Part shown: piece after piece, positions 7,800 through 15,831 of the stretch | How the letters are laid out: each line of letters starts with the position of its first letter | How positions within the stretch are numbered: the first letter of the stretch is position 1 | DNA from: Candidatus Poseidoniales archaeon | GTDB lineage: Archaea > Thermoplasmatota > Poseidoniia > Poseidoniales > Poseidoniaceae | Direction: 5' to 3' | Assembly (NCBI GenBank): GCA_012270265.1 | Contig: JAAXIR010000264.1 | Location: 6,594 to 24,648 of the forward strand | Length of the DNA stretch: 18,055 bases | Notes under the pieces: model-generated | The model's database searches: none | What the model saw: only the letters and a program-made list of their open reading frames with translations | What the model was told of the DNA's origin: nothing | Made by a program: the position numbers and the translations under genes

Positions 7800-9151
7800 T
7801 GTACCTCATTACCGTCGAAGGAGGAGATGGTTCAGGCAAAGGTGAGGCTGTACGGATTCTAACAGAACTCCTCGCCTATTATCCGTTTAATGAGGTTCAC
7901 CGAACCCATGAGCCACGCCGACATAGCGATCTTGGAAAACTCGCACTCGAGGCTGTCAAAGTCGGAGACAAGACACCACTGCAAGAAGCTGGCTTGTTTG
8001 CTGCTGACCGCCTCGATCATTCGCACACCTGGATTAAGCCGCGACTTGAGCGTGGTGAAGTTGTGGTCTCTGACAGGAACATCCACTCTTCCATTATCTA
8101 CCAAGGCGTAGTCGGAGAATTGGGAATCGATACCGTTTGCCAAGTGAATTCCGCATCGATGATACCCGATCTTGTGGTATGGATTGATTGCGACCCTGAC
8201 CGGGCGATTGAGCGCATCAAACATGCCACGTTGCGAATGAGCAGCGATAAGCAAGAGTACTTCGAAACACCTGAAATTCAGAAAACCATACGCCAAGGAT
8301 TCAATGACCTCTTTACCGGCGAGATTCAAGTCGCTCCTCCATTTGACAAATGCTGCATCGTTGGCCCAATCCTCAACGAAGGAGGATTGGATGAACTACG
8401 TCAGAAGCTTAGGCGTGAACTACGGCAGTTTTTCAACCGAAGACCGGCCCCTCTGAACGTTGATGCCGATAAAGTCGATAGATACTTACTCAATAATCTT
8501 GCCCATGATGTTCTACAACTATCGGGGTTGCCGGGCGCTCGGATGGAGCGAACGTCCGTTCACATTGGTTGGCTCAGTGGACAGTCGCCAGCGCAGTGGA
8601 TGCAAACGGCTGAGGACGAATGGGATTCAGGTCAGGCTCGGCAGTCGGATGTTCCGAGTAATCCGCTCGCTCGTTCGAGCTGGTCCATCCTCGGCACACT
8701 CTCGCTCATGGCAGGGTCGTGTGAGATCCCTCGCTTGCACAAATCGCTTGGACCTCATCGAATGGTGACGCAACGTCACACGCAACGTCTGGTCAAATGG
8801 TTGGAAGAGGCAAACTGGATTCATCGCCAACAAAATCATATTCCATTTGCCGAGGGACAGGTGTTCAAACTTCGAGACGCTTGGATCGGCTTTGCACGAT
8901 TGACCCTTGCCATGTGGCCATTCAGAGTTGCACTCTCGACATGGAGGAAAAACAACCCTGAATCGCCTTGGGAAAAGGCTCTGGAAGATATTCTCAAGCA
9001 GAGCAATACCCAACTCAACAAGGCGGTTGAGAACACCATTGAGCGCTTGCATATCCTCACGAGTGGACACGAGAATTGTCCTGTTCCCGAGAATGCTGAG
9101 CAATTGTTGGTGTGGTGGTCCATGCCTCCGCCCGATCACTCCTCTTCCTGA
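7799..9151 (+). CDS. tmk: Thymidylate kinase with long C-terminal extension
   Basis: Residues 1-215 form a thymidylate kinase, which phosphorylates dTMP to dTDP. Visible motifs are the P-loop EGGDGSGKGE (7-16), the HEPRR segment (38-42, matching REPGG), DRLDH (70-74), SDRNIHSSIIYQG (91-103, matching the DR[YH]-x-x-SS-x-AYQG motif) and an Arg-containing lid region (about 139-150). The usual Ser/Thr after the P-loop Lys is Gly, and the next residue is Glu where Thr is common. Residues about 218-450 are a helical, Trp-rich extension that I cannot assign; ordinary thymidylate kinases end near 210. ATG 7799 was chosen over GTG 7796 because GAGGTG at 7788-7793 lies five bases upstream and the ATG overlaps the previous stop. 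The 3' end overlaps the converging gene by 16 bases. Confidence 0.85.
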   Translation: MYLITVEGGDGSGKGEAVRILTELLAYYPFNEVHRTHEPRRHSDLGKLALEAVKVGDKTPLQEAGLFAADRLDHSHTWIKPRLERGEVVVSDRNIHSSIIYQGVVGELGIDTVCQVNSASMIPDLVVWIDCDPDRAIERIKHATLRMSSDKQEYFETPEIQKTIRQGFNDLFTGEIQVAPPFDKCCIVGPILNEGGLDELRQKLRRELRQFFNRRPAPLNVDADKVDRYLLNNLAHDVLQLSGLPGARMERTSVHIGWLSGQSPAQWMQTAEDEWDSGQARQSDVPSNPLARSSWSILGTLSLMAGSCEIPRLHKSLGPHRMVTQRHTQRLVKWLEEANWIHRQQNHIPFAEGQVFKLRDAWIGFARLTLAMWPFRVALSTWRKNNPESPWEKALEDILKQSNTQLNKAVENTIERLHILTSGHENCPVPENAEQLLVWWSMPPPDHSSS

Positions 9152-9831
9152 GGAGGTCGTTGAAATCGGACGTTGCCAGGCAATTGGACCTGGGATGGTT
9201 TATCGAATTTGTTTGGTCGTGCGCTGTATGCTGCGGCAAAGAACAATCCCAATCCAAGCCCAAACGGGATTCCTGTCACCAATCGGAGGAATGCTGTTGA
9301 TTCCCTATCGGTCAAAAGCTGAGTGAACCCATCCACAGCCATTGGGATGACACAAATGGCACCAATGGCGATAAAGAGCATTGTCCGACGATTTTTTCGG
9401 TAAATTGGGTTCAATTGCTCATCAGGCAAGACTGAGAGAAATGTGTCCCGAATTGTCCAACGGTTGACACCACGGCGAGAATACACGAAGCCCCCGAGTG
9501 CTAAGCCTGCAAAAATCCCAACGTCGCGCACACAAACCGGCATTTGATTCCCGTTAATGGACCAAGAACGTTCATGCTTGTTGTGGCAATTCAGATCGCC
9601 AAACGCATAGATTGCTGCACTGTAGACATTCAAATCAGTCCATGTGAAATTTTGGTCGTTCTCCTTATGGAAGTCAAGCATGTTGGCTCGCCCAGAAAGT
9701 TCGCCGATTGTGTCTGCTTCAACCATGGCAGGCGCAAGGAAGAAAGATGCAAGGAAGAAGAAACTGATGCCTCCAATCCATAAGCCAACCTTTTGGTCCC
9801 GGGTTCTTGTCTCGAGACCATTGCGTTCCAT
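9136..9831 (-). CDS. DUF2085 family membrane protein
   Basis: The 231-residue product matches the DUF2085 family of predicted membrane proteins of unknown function. Signature parts are CHNKHERSW (82-90), MPVCVRDVGIFAG (97-109), and MAVDGFTQL (164-172) followed by STAFLRLVTGIPFGLGLG (178-195). The conserved Cys/His residues in the first two suggest metal or cofactor binding, but this is inference. Hydrophobic segments lie at about 16-36, 103-117, 151-168 and 184-202. A membrane-exterior loop at about 40-80 separates the first helix from the motif region. A TATA-like ATTAAAA sits 26 bases upstream of the ATG, consistent with a leaderless transcript. The gene converges on the thymidylate kinase gene and overlaps it by 16 bases. 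Confidence 0.82.
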   Translation of the reverse strand: MERNGLETRTRDQKVGLWIGGISFFFLASFFLAPAMVEADTIGELSGRANMLDFHKENDQNFTWTDLNVYSAAIYAFGDLNCHNKHERSWSINGNQMPVCVRDVGIFAGLALGGFVYSRRGVNRWTIRDTFLSVLPDEQLNPIYRKNRRTMLFIAIGAICVIPMAVDGFTQLLTDRESTAFLRLVTGIPFGLGLGLFFAAAYSARPNKFDKPSQVQLPGNVRFQRPPQEEE

Positions 9832-9853
9832 GTTTATGCCTTCACTTCACGTC

Positions 9854-9860
9854 TTTTAAT
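9854..9860 (-). promoter_or_regulatory. TATA-like box of the DUF2085 gene
   Basis: On the minus strand this reads ATTAAAA, centred 26 bases upstream of the ATG at 9831. That is the expected spacing for an archaeal leaderless promoter. No Shine-Dalgarno is seen before that ATG. Confidence 0.45.
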
Positions 9861-9907
9861 CCTTGACGCATCGACGGTTTCATTTCACTCGCAATCTACC
9901 ATTGCTC

Positions 9908-10540
9908 ATGGCGGAGCCTTCAACAGAGCCGGTTGGTCTGTGGCTTGGCATACAAGCTGGCGCCTTTCTTGGCCTGTATTTCGGGTTCAGTCTAGCTTTG
10001 GTATCCGCTTTGACAAGCCCTGATGAGTTGATGCGTATCGTCTATCTCATCACCATCTTTCCGCTTGTCGGAGGGATTCTCCTCGGACCGTTTCTTGCAA
10101 AACGGGAACGTCCTGTCGCCTCGGAAATCCCTCCTCTTCAGCGGACCATGGAAGCACTCGAAGGAATGGACGAAGGCCAAGGCAAGTGGCGGATTTTGAG
10201 CCATGTTCGTAGTGATGGTCGAACCGTACGTATCGATCTCCATGATTCAAGTCGAGTGGAAGAACTCCTCAGTCGTACAACCCCGCTGACCAATGAATTC
10301 ACTGTTCGGTACCTGGTCGGCCGGGGAATCAGCAGCAGCCGTCAACCGGACTTGCGAGCAAACGTTCTCAAAGATCGCGACAAGGAGTTCCCAAAAACGC
10401 GTCAATCGAGATACACTTCTGCCATCGAAATCGCCCCTGAATTGCCCGAACGACTACGAAATCAACGGAAACGAATCAACATGCTGCTTGCCATATTCCT
10501 GCCGATTGCAACCTTCCTTGGATGGTTGGAAATGAGGTAA
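9908..10540 (+). CDS. Small membrane protein of unknown function
   Basis: I do not recognise this 210-residue protein. Two hydrophobic helices lie near the N-terminus (about 10-34 and 44-63, the latter FPLVGGILLGPFLAKRER), followed by a soluble charged domain of about 120 residues and a final helix (about 190-206). The soluble part contains a likely alpha/beta stretch, ILSHVRSDGRTVRIDLHD, and is rich in Arg. ATG 9908 is preferred over an upstream TTG at 9863: it gives a clean start before the first helix, and a weak TATA-like TTTCATTT (9878-9885) lies 26 bases upstream. The gene is divergent from the DUF2085 gene, with 76 bases between start codons. Confidence 0.65.
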   Translation: MAEPSTEPVGLWLGIQAGAFLGLYFGFSLALVSALTSPDELMRIVYLITIFPLVGGILLGPFLAKRERPVASEIPPLQRTMEALEGMDEGQGKWRILSHVRSDGRTVRIDLHDSSRVEELLSRTTPLTNEFTVRYLVGRGISSSRQPDLRANVLKDRDKEFPKTRQSRYTSAIEIAPELPERLRNQRKRINMLLAIFLPIATFLGWLEMR

Positions 10541-10557
10541 TCATTCCGTAGTATCAC

Positions 10558-10564
10558 TTATTTT
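10558..10564 (+). promoter_or_regulatory. TATA-like box of the Bat-type regulator gene
   Basis: TTATTTT centred at 10561 lies 25 bases before the ATG at 10586. No Shine-Dalgarno precedes that ATG, so a leaderless transcript is likely. It would also mark the start of the transcription unit running through the next three plus-strand genes. Confidence 0.4.
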
Positions 10565-10585
10565 GATGAAGGTTGAGAACATCCC

Positions 10586-11455
10586 ATGCGGGAGGTCTCA
10601 TTCTTTTGGAAAATCGACCGCCTCGGTGCTATCGGCCTGGAGAAGATTCCAAAGATTGCACGTCGAATTGAGTTCTTGTCGTACATTAAACGCGCTCCGA
10701 AAGACATACGCTGTTTGTTCAAGTTTCATCTTCACGATGGGCACAAAATTGACGAACTGGAAGGCATCGATGCACTCGAAGTACTGGAGGTAATTCAAGA
10801 AGCTGAACAGCCTGATGAAGGCCATTTGGTCATTTGCAGAGTCATCCATCCTGTGCCGATTCTCAACGCCCGAACCAACGGAACATTTGCCGTTGCAGGC
10901 TCGAAATTTGACGAGGAGGGGTTGACATACATTCTCCAAGGCTCTTCAATGAAGTTGCGACTTCTCTCAGGTGTGTTGCGGCTCATTGCAAAACCCGACC
11001 GTACAAGTGCACGCACACTCAAGCTAACCCCGCAGAATCACGAATCAGTCTTGACGGAACGTCAACTGAAACTGGCGAAGTATGCTTACGATCGTGGTTA
11101 CTATGATCTGCCCAAGCGAATCAAAATCACTGAATTGGCTGAACAACTTGGTCTTGCGAGAGCGACAATTTCGGAACACCTCACGAAAATCGAAGGCATC
11201 CTCATGGACGATATGTTCTCCTCGATGACCGATGTTCGACTAACGGTGGAACAAGCCCGAACCATTGTCGAAACCATGGAATTGGATATGGATGAGGAAG
11301 AAACATACCAAACAGAATCCTTTGCGGGCCTCATCAAACGAATCAAAGAGAACATCGCTGAGGAATTACCATCGGATACAGAAAACGTCCCAGAATTGGA
11401 TATTCGCCAAGATCCTGAAGAAATCCTCAAGCGCATCCAAGAAGACATCTCTTAG
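10586..11455 (+). CDS. Bat-type (HTH_10) transcriptional regulator
   Basis: This 289-residue protein carries the archaeal bacterio-opsin-activator-like DNA-binding domain at about 156-208. The segment LTERQLKLAKYAYDRGYYDLPKR is the family signature, and it is followed by the helix-turn-helix ITELAEQLGLARATISEHL. The N-terminal 150 residues have no recognised sensor motif but are laid out like other proteins of this type, with an N-terminal sensing or dimer domain and then HTH_10. The C-terminal tail (about 230-289) is acidic and probably helical. It is likely a DNA-binding regulator; its target and signal are unknown. It heads a run of plus-strand genes (methyltransferase-like, HEAT-like, M61) and could regulate them or act elsewhere. 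Confidence 0.85.
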   Translation: MREVSFFWKIDRLGAIGLEKIPKIARRIEFLSYIKRAPKDIRCLFKFHLHDGHKIDELEGIDALEVLEVIQEAEQPDEGHLVICRVIHPVPILNARTNGTFAVAGSKFDEEGLTYILQGSSMKLRLLSGVLRLIAKPDRTSARTLKLTPQNHESVLTERQLKLAKYAYDRGYYDLPKRIKITELAEQLGLARATISEHLTKIEGILMDDMFSSMTDVRLTVEQARTIVETMELDMDEEETYQTESFAGLIKRIKENIAEELPSDTENVPELDIRQDPEEILKRIQEDIS

Positions 11456-11494
11456 TTCGCTCATGTTTTTATGAGTCAGCGTGGTGAACGTTGC

Positions 11495-12439
11495 ATGGAG
11501 GAAATGCGGGAGCTACTCAACCGGATTTCCGATTCAGGAATCGAAGTGCCTCAACCTGTGCGAGAAGCCATGTGCGGTCTTCACCTTGACCAGTTTACAA
11601 CGTATGATTACGATGGTTTCTTTCACGACCGCCCGGTTGTTTTTATGGAAACTGAAAACGGTGGCGTCAAGACCATTTCTGCACCGCACATGATCGTTAC
11701 ACTCCTGCATCATCTCGAGTTAAAAGAGGGTCATGAGGTCCTTGTTGTTGGCTCCAAAGGAGGCTACATTGCAGCACTTATCGCAACCATTGTTGGTGAA
11801 CACGGACGTGTTATCGTTATCGACCCCTCGGAGGAAATCGTTCGCCATACCGCAAATGCGTTGAACGGTTGGCCGACGATTGATTTGCGACATGTCGAGT
11901 CGATCGATGTTGCCCCCATTGAACTCCCAGGCGATCTCAGTCGCATTCTCATCACAGGTAGCGTTCTTTCTGTACCGACTTGGATGGAAGAGCGAATCGT
12001 TGAGGGAGGCTTTGTCATCGCTCCAATCGGCGATCATCATCATCAAGAATTGATGAAGAATGAACGCCAGTTCGACGCCTTGCATCCCACCTCGCTTGGT
12101 CCAGTTTCATTTGGACCAGTCGACATTGTTGAGAGCGAACCGCAACCACTTACCGCTTTGGAAATTGCTGATTTGATTGAAACCTTAATCGAAACATGTC
12201 ATGAAATGGACCTCTGCGGTGCCGATGAACTGCAACAACTCGGAACGATTGCAGATGAATTAAGAGCCATGATGGATGCTGATGAAGGTGATTTAGAAGA
12301 ATTCATTACCGCAAATATGCAACACTTTGTCCAATTGTGGCCGATGATACAACTCATGTTTGCACCGACGCTGGCTCGGCCAGGCGACATCGGTCAAGAT
12401 GATGCAACGGGCTATCATTTCGACGAATTCACACCATGA
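11495..12439 (+). CDS. Protein-L-isoaspartate methyltransferase-like protein
   Basis: The first two thirds (about residues 1-210) resemble protein-L-isoaspartate O-methyltransferase, which uses S-adenosylmethionine to start repair of damaged aspartates. Visible are the family segment TISAPHM (about 60-66), the SAM motif I region VLVVGSKGGYIAAL (about 82-95), and the acidic motif II residue in VIVIDPS (about 106-112). Motif I reads GSKGGY where the family usually has GTGSGY. The last 100 residues are an acidic helical extension not found in the standard enzyme of about 210-230 residues. ATG 11495 is preferred because GGTGA at 11483-11487 sits seven bases upstream; an ATG at 11471 would add eight residues but has no such site. 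Activity on isoaspartate is not proven, and it may be a diverged methyltransferase. Confidence 0.72.
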   Translation: MEEMRELLNRISDSGIEVPQPVREAMCGLHLDQFTTYDYDGFFHDRPVVFMETENGGVKTISAPHMIVTLLHHLELKEGHEVLVVGSKGGYIAALIATIVGEHGRVIVIDPSEEIVRHTANALNGWPTIDLRHVESIDVAPIELPGDLSRILITGSVLSVPTWMEERIVEGGFVIAPIGDHHHQELMKNERQFDALHPTSLGPVSFGPVDIVESEPQPLTALEIADLIETLIETCHEMDLCGADELQQLGTIADELRAMMDADEGDLEEFITANMQHFVQLWPMIQLMFAPTLARPGDIGQDDATGYHFDEFTP

Positions 12440-12448
12440 GGCTGAATT

Positions 12449-13441
12449 ATGGTCGCAAACATTCAGTCCGCTATTGCCAAGTTGAAACACAAGGATGTTC
12501 GGCAGCGAAGAAGAGCAGTCCGAATTCTCTTCGATTCCGATGCATATGAGAGCGTTGAAGCCTTTTCTCCACTCCTTGATGACAAGGATATTTGGTTTCG
12601 TAACAAGGCCATTGAAGCGTATCGAAGGTGGGCCCCCAAACATGCACCACATCTTCTCGTCGAGCTGGCAAACAGTGACCAACTTGATGCCCAACGTTGC
12701 GTTGCAACAGTGCTTGAGTCGATCCATGATGCGACACAAGCAGCGAAACTTGCTCGCCAACTTCTGAACAGCAACGACGATGTTGTTGTTCGACGTGCTG
12801 TACATCAGCTCATTAGCAGTGAAGAAGTAACAGAATCCGAATTGGATATGTTTCAACACGCAGAAGACCATGTTGTGCGAACCTATGCGACTGAGGTGAA
12901 TTCCAACACATCGAATCTACTCGTCTCCCTACATGATGCTCATCCAGATGTTCGCAGACAATCCGCTGCTTCTCTTCTAGGAATGGAGTTGACAGAAAAG
13001 GAGAGTACTGCGCTCCAAAACGCCATCAACCAAGATGATGCCTTGTGGAAACTGGCCGTCCCGATTGCCTTAGAGAGACGATTGCCAAATTTACTCGATC
13101 TCATGAGATCAAAATCCAGTTCGCAACGGAAATTTCTGGTTCAATCGCTGAAAGATGCCGTGGAAGAAGCGGATGATGAACGGCTACGTACGCTCATCGA
13201 CGGAGATTGCACCTCCATCGTTGCCCGTTGGCTCGTCGGCCGTAATGATGCAAAAAGCGATGCATTGCGCACGGAATTGTTGTTTGACGAACGGGTTGAT
13301 AGCATCGATAAATCGAGGCTTCTTGAGCGATTACTGCATCGTCAGCAAGAACCTGCAATGCAAGAACTCGCTGAACGATTGATTTCAGAATCGAATGATG
13401 AACTTGTCCTGAGTGCAGCACAGAACCTATACACTTCATAG
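12449..13441 (+). CDS. HEAT-repeat-like helical protein
   Basis: This 330-residue protein appears to be built from repeated helix pairs of the HEAT or PBS-lyase HEAT-like type. Recurring units include VRQRRRAVRILFDSD (about 17-31), IWFRNKAIEAYRRWAP (about 48-63), VVVRRAVHQLISSEE (about 111-125) and VRRQSAASLLGMEL (about 168-181). Each has a conserved Val-Arg start and a hydrophobic heptad spacing. There is no signal peptide and no membrane helix. Such proteins usually act as scaffolds, and the partner here is unknown. GAGG at 12438-12441 lies seven bases before the ATG, and the gene begins nine bases after the methyltransferase-like gene. It is therefore probably part of the same transcript. 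Confidence 0.75.
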   Translation: MVANIQSAIAKLKHKDVRQRRRAVRILFDSDAYESVEAFSPLLDDKDIWFRNKAIEAYRRWAPKHAPHLLVELANSDQLDAQRCVATVLESIHDATQAAKLARQLLNSNDDVVVRRAVHQLISSEEVTESELDMFQHAEDHVVRTYATEVNSNTSNLLVSLHDAHPDVRRQSAASLLGMELTEKESTALQNAINQDDALWKLAVPIALERRLPNLLDLMRSKSSSQRKFLVQSLKDAVEEADDERLRTLIDGDCTSIVARWLVGRNDAKSDALRTELLFDERVDSIDKSRLLERLLHRQQEPAMQELAERLISESNDELVLSAAQNLYTS

Positions 13442-13455
13442 ACCAAGGATTCACT

Positions 13456-15297
13456 ATGGCACGTTCAAACGTCGTCTTTCGAGTTGATGCCACCGATGCA
13501 AGTGACCAGCGCTTGGATGTAGAAATAGAGGTTGAGGCACCGTTCACAGCCTCCTCGTTGAAACTCTCGTTTCCACGATGGGTTCCTGGTTCGTACTTTT
13601 TGCGCGAACCCATTCAGCACGTCTCGCATCTGCAAGCAACCGATGGCGAAGGTAACCCGCTGAACGTTGTACGGAAAGATGTTGATTCCATTGTCATCAA
13701 GGATGTTTCATCGCTTGCCAAAGTATGCATTCGCTACAAATTGCTCTGTGTTGAAAACACGGTTCGATCGAATCATCTCGATGACACACACTTGCACATG
13801 ATGCCTCCGTTCACGTGGTTTCTCCCAACCTCTGGAATCGATGCAAAACGCATGAATGAAATGCATACTGTCGAATTCACATTACCTTCAGATTGGAATG
13901 TTTCAACTCAACTCACGTTTCAACAGACATCGCCCCATGGCTCAGGACAACGTCACACGTTCACAGCTGAACATCGAGATGCACTGCTTGATGGAATTGC
14001 AGAATGCAATGCGAATGAGATTCATCGATTTACCGTCGGCGGACGAAATCACGCACTTCACTTCTGGGATGCAGGCGGATACAAGCCGAATGAAGTCATG
14101 CTTGAACGATTTATTCATGACATCAAGAACATCAGTGCAGAGCATCATGCCTTGTTTGGACCACTTGACGAACCGTACCACACCATTCTCCACCTCACCG
14201 ATGGAGGACGTGGTGGACTTGAACACACCAACTCACAAACATCGATGGTTCCAAGAACATCCCTTCAGCCAGGTCATGTAGAGGATTATCGAGACCTTGT
14301 CAGTCTCTTTAGCCATGAATACGTCCACCAATGGAACGTGAAGCGACTTCGTCCGAAGCTATTCTTGGATTATGACTTGCAAAGAGAAGTCAATACAGAT
14401 TTACTGTGGTGGTTCGAAGGAGCCACATCATGGATCGGTGACATCATGTGTCTACGTTCAGGGGCATGGAGTGCTGAGGATTACTTTGCTGATATGAAGC
14501 GGAAACTCAAGCGTCACCACACGCGCAGCGGATCGTCCTGCCAAGCACTTTGTGAGGCGAGTCATGAAGCGTGGATTCACCTCTATAGAAGCCATGCTTA
14601 CTCAAGAGAAACTCAAATTTCATATTATCTCGAAGGTGAATTGACGATGTTTGCTCTCGATGCAGAATTAAGGAAACGATCGAAGGGAGAGAACGGTGTC
14701 TGTGACTTGATGAAAGCATTGTATGACAAGCACAACATCCACGTTGAAGACCCATCAAAGCGCGGCGTTCAGTACAATGATATCCGCAAAGCGCTGACGT
14801 CGTTGAGTGGTGGACGTAGATTGGGTAGCTTCCTCGATGATATCACAAAAGAAGCAGGGAATCTCGATCTTTCAAGAGCCTTCTCAATCTTCGGCTTGGA
14901 TTACAAGCCGTCGGATGAACCAAAACGAAAGCAAGGTACTGAATCGGTCGTATGGGAACAATTTGCTCAAGGATGGCTCGGTGTCCATGTCCGTTCTCAA
15001 GGGAACAAACTGAAAGTAACCAGCCATATGCAACATTCCCCCGTTCGAGACAAATTGCAAGTTGGTGACGAAATCGTTGCTGTTGATGCCATTCGTGTAA
15101 CGAATGCTGAACAACTGAAATCCACGCTGAAAGGAAAGGTAGGGTCAACAGCCCGAATCATGTTTGCACGAAATTCCGTTATGCATGATGCAGTGCTGGA
15201 TGTTGCCTTGGAGCCAAACTACCCTACGGTGTCAACAAGCAATGGAAATCGTTTGTGGAAATCTACAATTCGTTCGCGTCAGGTTGACTCGGCGTAA
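13456..15297 (+). CDS. M61-family peptidase with C-terminal PDZ domain
   Basis: This 613-residue protein matches the M61 (glycyl aminopeptidase-like) family. The N-terminal beta-rich domain contains PRWVPGSYFLRE (40-51), a strong family signature. The catalytic zinc site is SHEYVHQWNVKRLRP (286-300) with H287, E288 and H291, followed by WWFEGATSW (318-326) with E321 as the probable third ligand. GRGGLEH (251-257) is another conserved family segment. A PDZ domain follows at about 508-595 (GWLGVHV, then VGDEIVAVDAIRV). There is no signal peptide, so it is probably intracellular. AAGGA at 13445-13449 precedes the ATG by six bases. The stop region overlaps the converging SerK-like gene by 35 bases. 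It probably removes N-terminal residues from peptides taken up or made in the cell. Confidence 0.9.
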   Translation: MARSNVVFRVDATDASDQRLDVEIEVEAPFTASSLKLSFPRWVPGSYFLREPIQHVSHLQATDGEGNPLNVVRKDVDSIVIKDVSSLAKVCIRYKLLCVENTVRSNHLDDTHLHMMPPFTWFLPTSGIDAKRMNEMHTVEFTLPSDWNVSTQLTFQQTSPHGSGQRHTFTAEHRDALLDGIAECNANEIHRFTVGGRNHALHFWDAGGYKPNEVMLERFIHDIKNISAEHHALFGPLDEPYHTILHLTDGGRGGLEHTNSQTSMVPRTSLQPGHVEDYRDLVSLFSHEYVHQWNVKRLRPKLFLDYDLQREVNTDLLWWFEGATSWIGDIMCLRSGAWSAEDYFADMKRKLKRHHTRSGSSCQALCEASHEAWIHLYRSHAYSRETQISYYLEGELTMFALDAELRKRSKGENGVCDLMKALYDKHNIHVEDPSKRGVQYNDIRKALTSLSGGRRLGSFLDDITKEAGNLDLSRAFSIFGLDYKPSDEPKRKQGTESVVWEQFAQGWLGVHVRSQGNKLKVTSHMQHSPVRDKLQVGDEIVAVDAIRVTNAEQLKSTLKGKVGSTARIMFARNSVMHDAVLDVALEPNYPTVSTSNGNRLWKSTIRSRQVDSA

Positions 15298-15709
15298 GCA
15301 ACGACAGTCGCTCAAGCGATACATGAATCGGGGGGAGATGGTCAGATATCCGATGTCGTGTCGGTTTCGGAGGATAAAGATTTGAAGAAAGCGCCATGTC
15401 GATGACCTCCTGTTTCGTGATGGATTCCAAATCAGAGGCAGGCCACAATTCGAGTTCAACCGAATCATCTTCCAAGTAATCGATGCAAACCACTGGAATT
15501 CTAGCAAGTTCGAGTCGTTGTGCAACTGCGTATCGATGGTGTCCATCGAGGATTGTCCCAGTAGCCTTGTCTGCAATCAAAGGCTTCGTGAAACCATCCC
15601 AGCGTAGCGTCATTTCAAGGAGTTTCTCCATGTTCTTGGATTTGATTTCCTCATGAGCTTTGAGCCACTCAACAGGGACTAGGCGCACATCTTCTTCTGC
15701 CCAAGACAT
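15263..15709 (-). CDS. ParB/SerK-like domain protein
   Basis: This 148-residue protein has a ParB-type fold of the subgroup that includes the archaeal free-serine kinase SerK and SbnI. Family-like parts are RLVPVEWLKAHEEI (9-22, with the Glu pair that in SerK includes the catalytic base), ILDGHHRYAVAQRL (53-66, nucleotide-binding part), VPVVCIDYLEDDSVELELWP (about 72-90) and PPKPTRH (113-119). It lacks the helix-turn-helix of true chromosome-partitioning ParB. ATG 15709 is chosen because a TATA-like CATTATCC lies about 27 bases upstream and no Shine-Dalgarno is seen; longer starts to 15823 would add residues that do not match the family. The gene converges on the M61 gene. Kinase activity is an inference from family resemblance. 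Confidence 0.7.
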   Translation of the reverse strand: MSWAEEDVRLVPVEWLKAHEEIKSKNMEKLLEMTLRWDGFTKPLIADKATGTILDGHHRYAVAQRLELARIPVVCIDYLEDDSVELELWPASDLESITKQEVIDMALSSNLYPPKPTRHRISDHLPPIHVSLERLSLLTPSQPDANEL

Positions 15710-15831
15710 GCTCTGACCAATTGAATCCACAGGATAATGCTTTGTCTTGTATGAACACGCAGGGTTGGATGTCCGGCATGGAACCTGCACGCGGAATGGA
15801 AGGATTGCCTCTCCTTCCCTCATTGTCTGCT

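Noticed and set aside
8627..9139. Minus-strand open frame of 170 codons opposite the thymidylate kinase extension
   Set aside because: I considered that it might be the real gene, since the extension is unassigned. The plus frame continues unbroken from the kinase, while the minus frame has no start signals and an Arg/Cys-rich composition typical of shadows.
15710..15823. Longer N-terminus for the SerK-like protein
   Set aside because: The added residues do not match the family and the TATA-like box fits the start at 15709.
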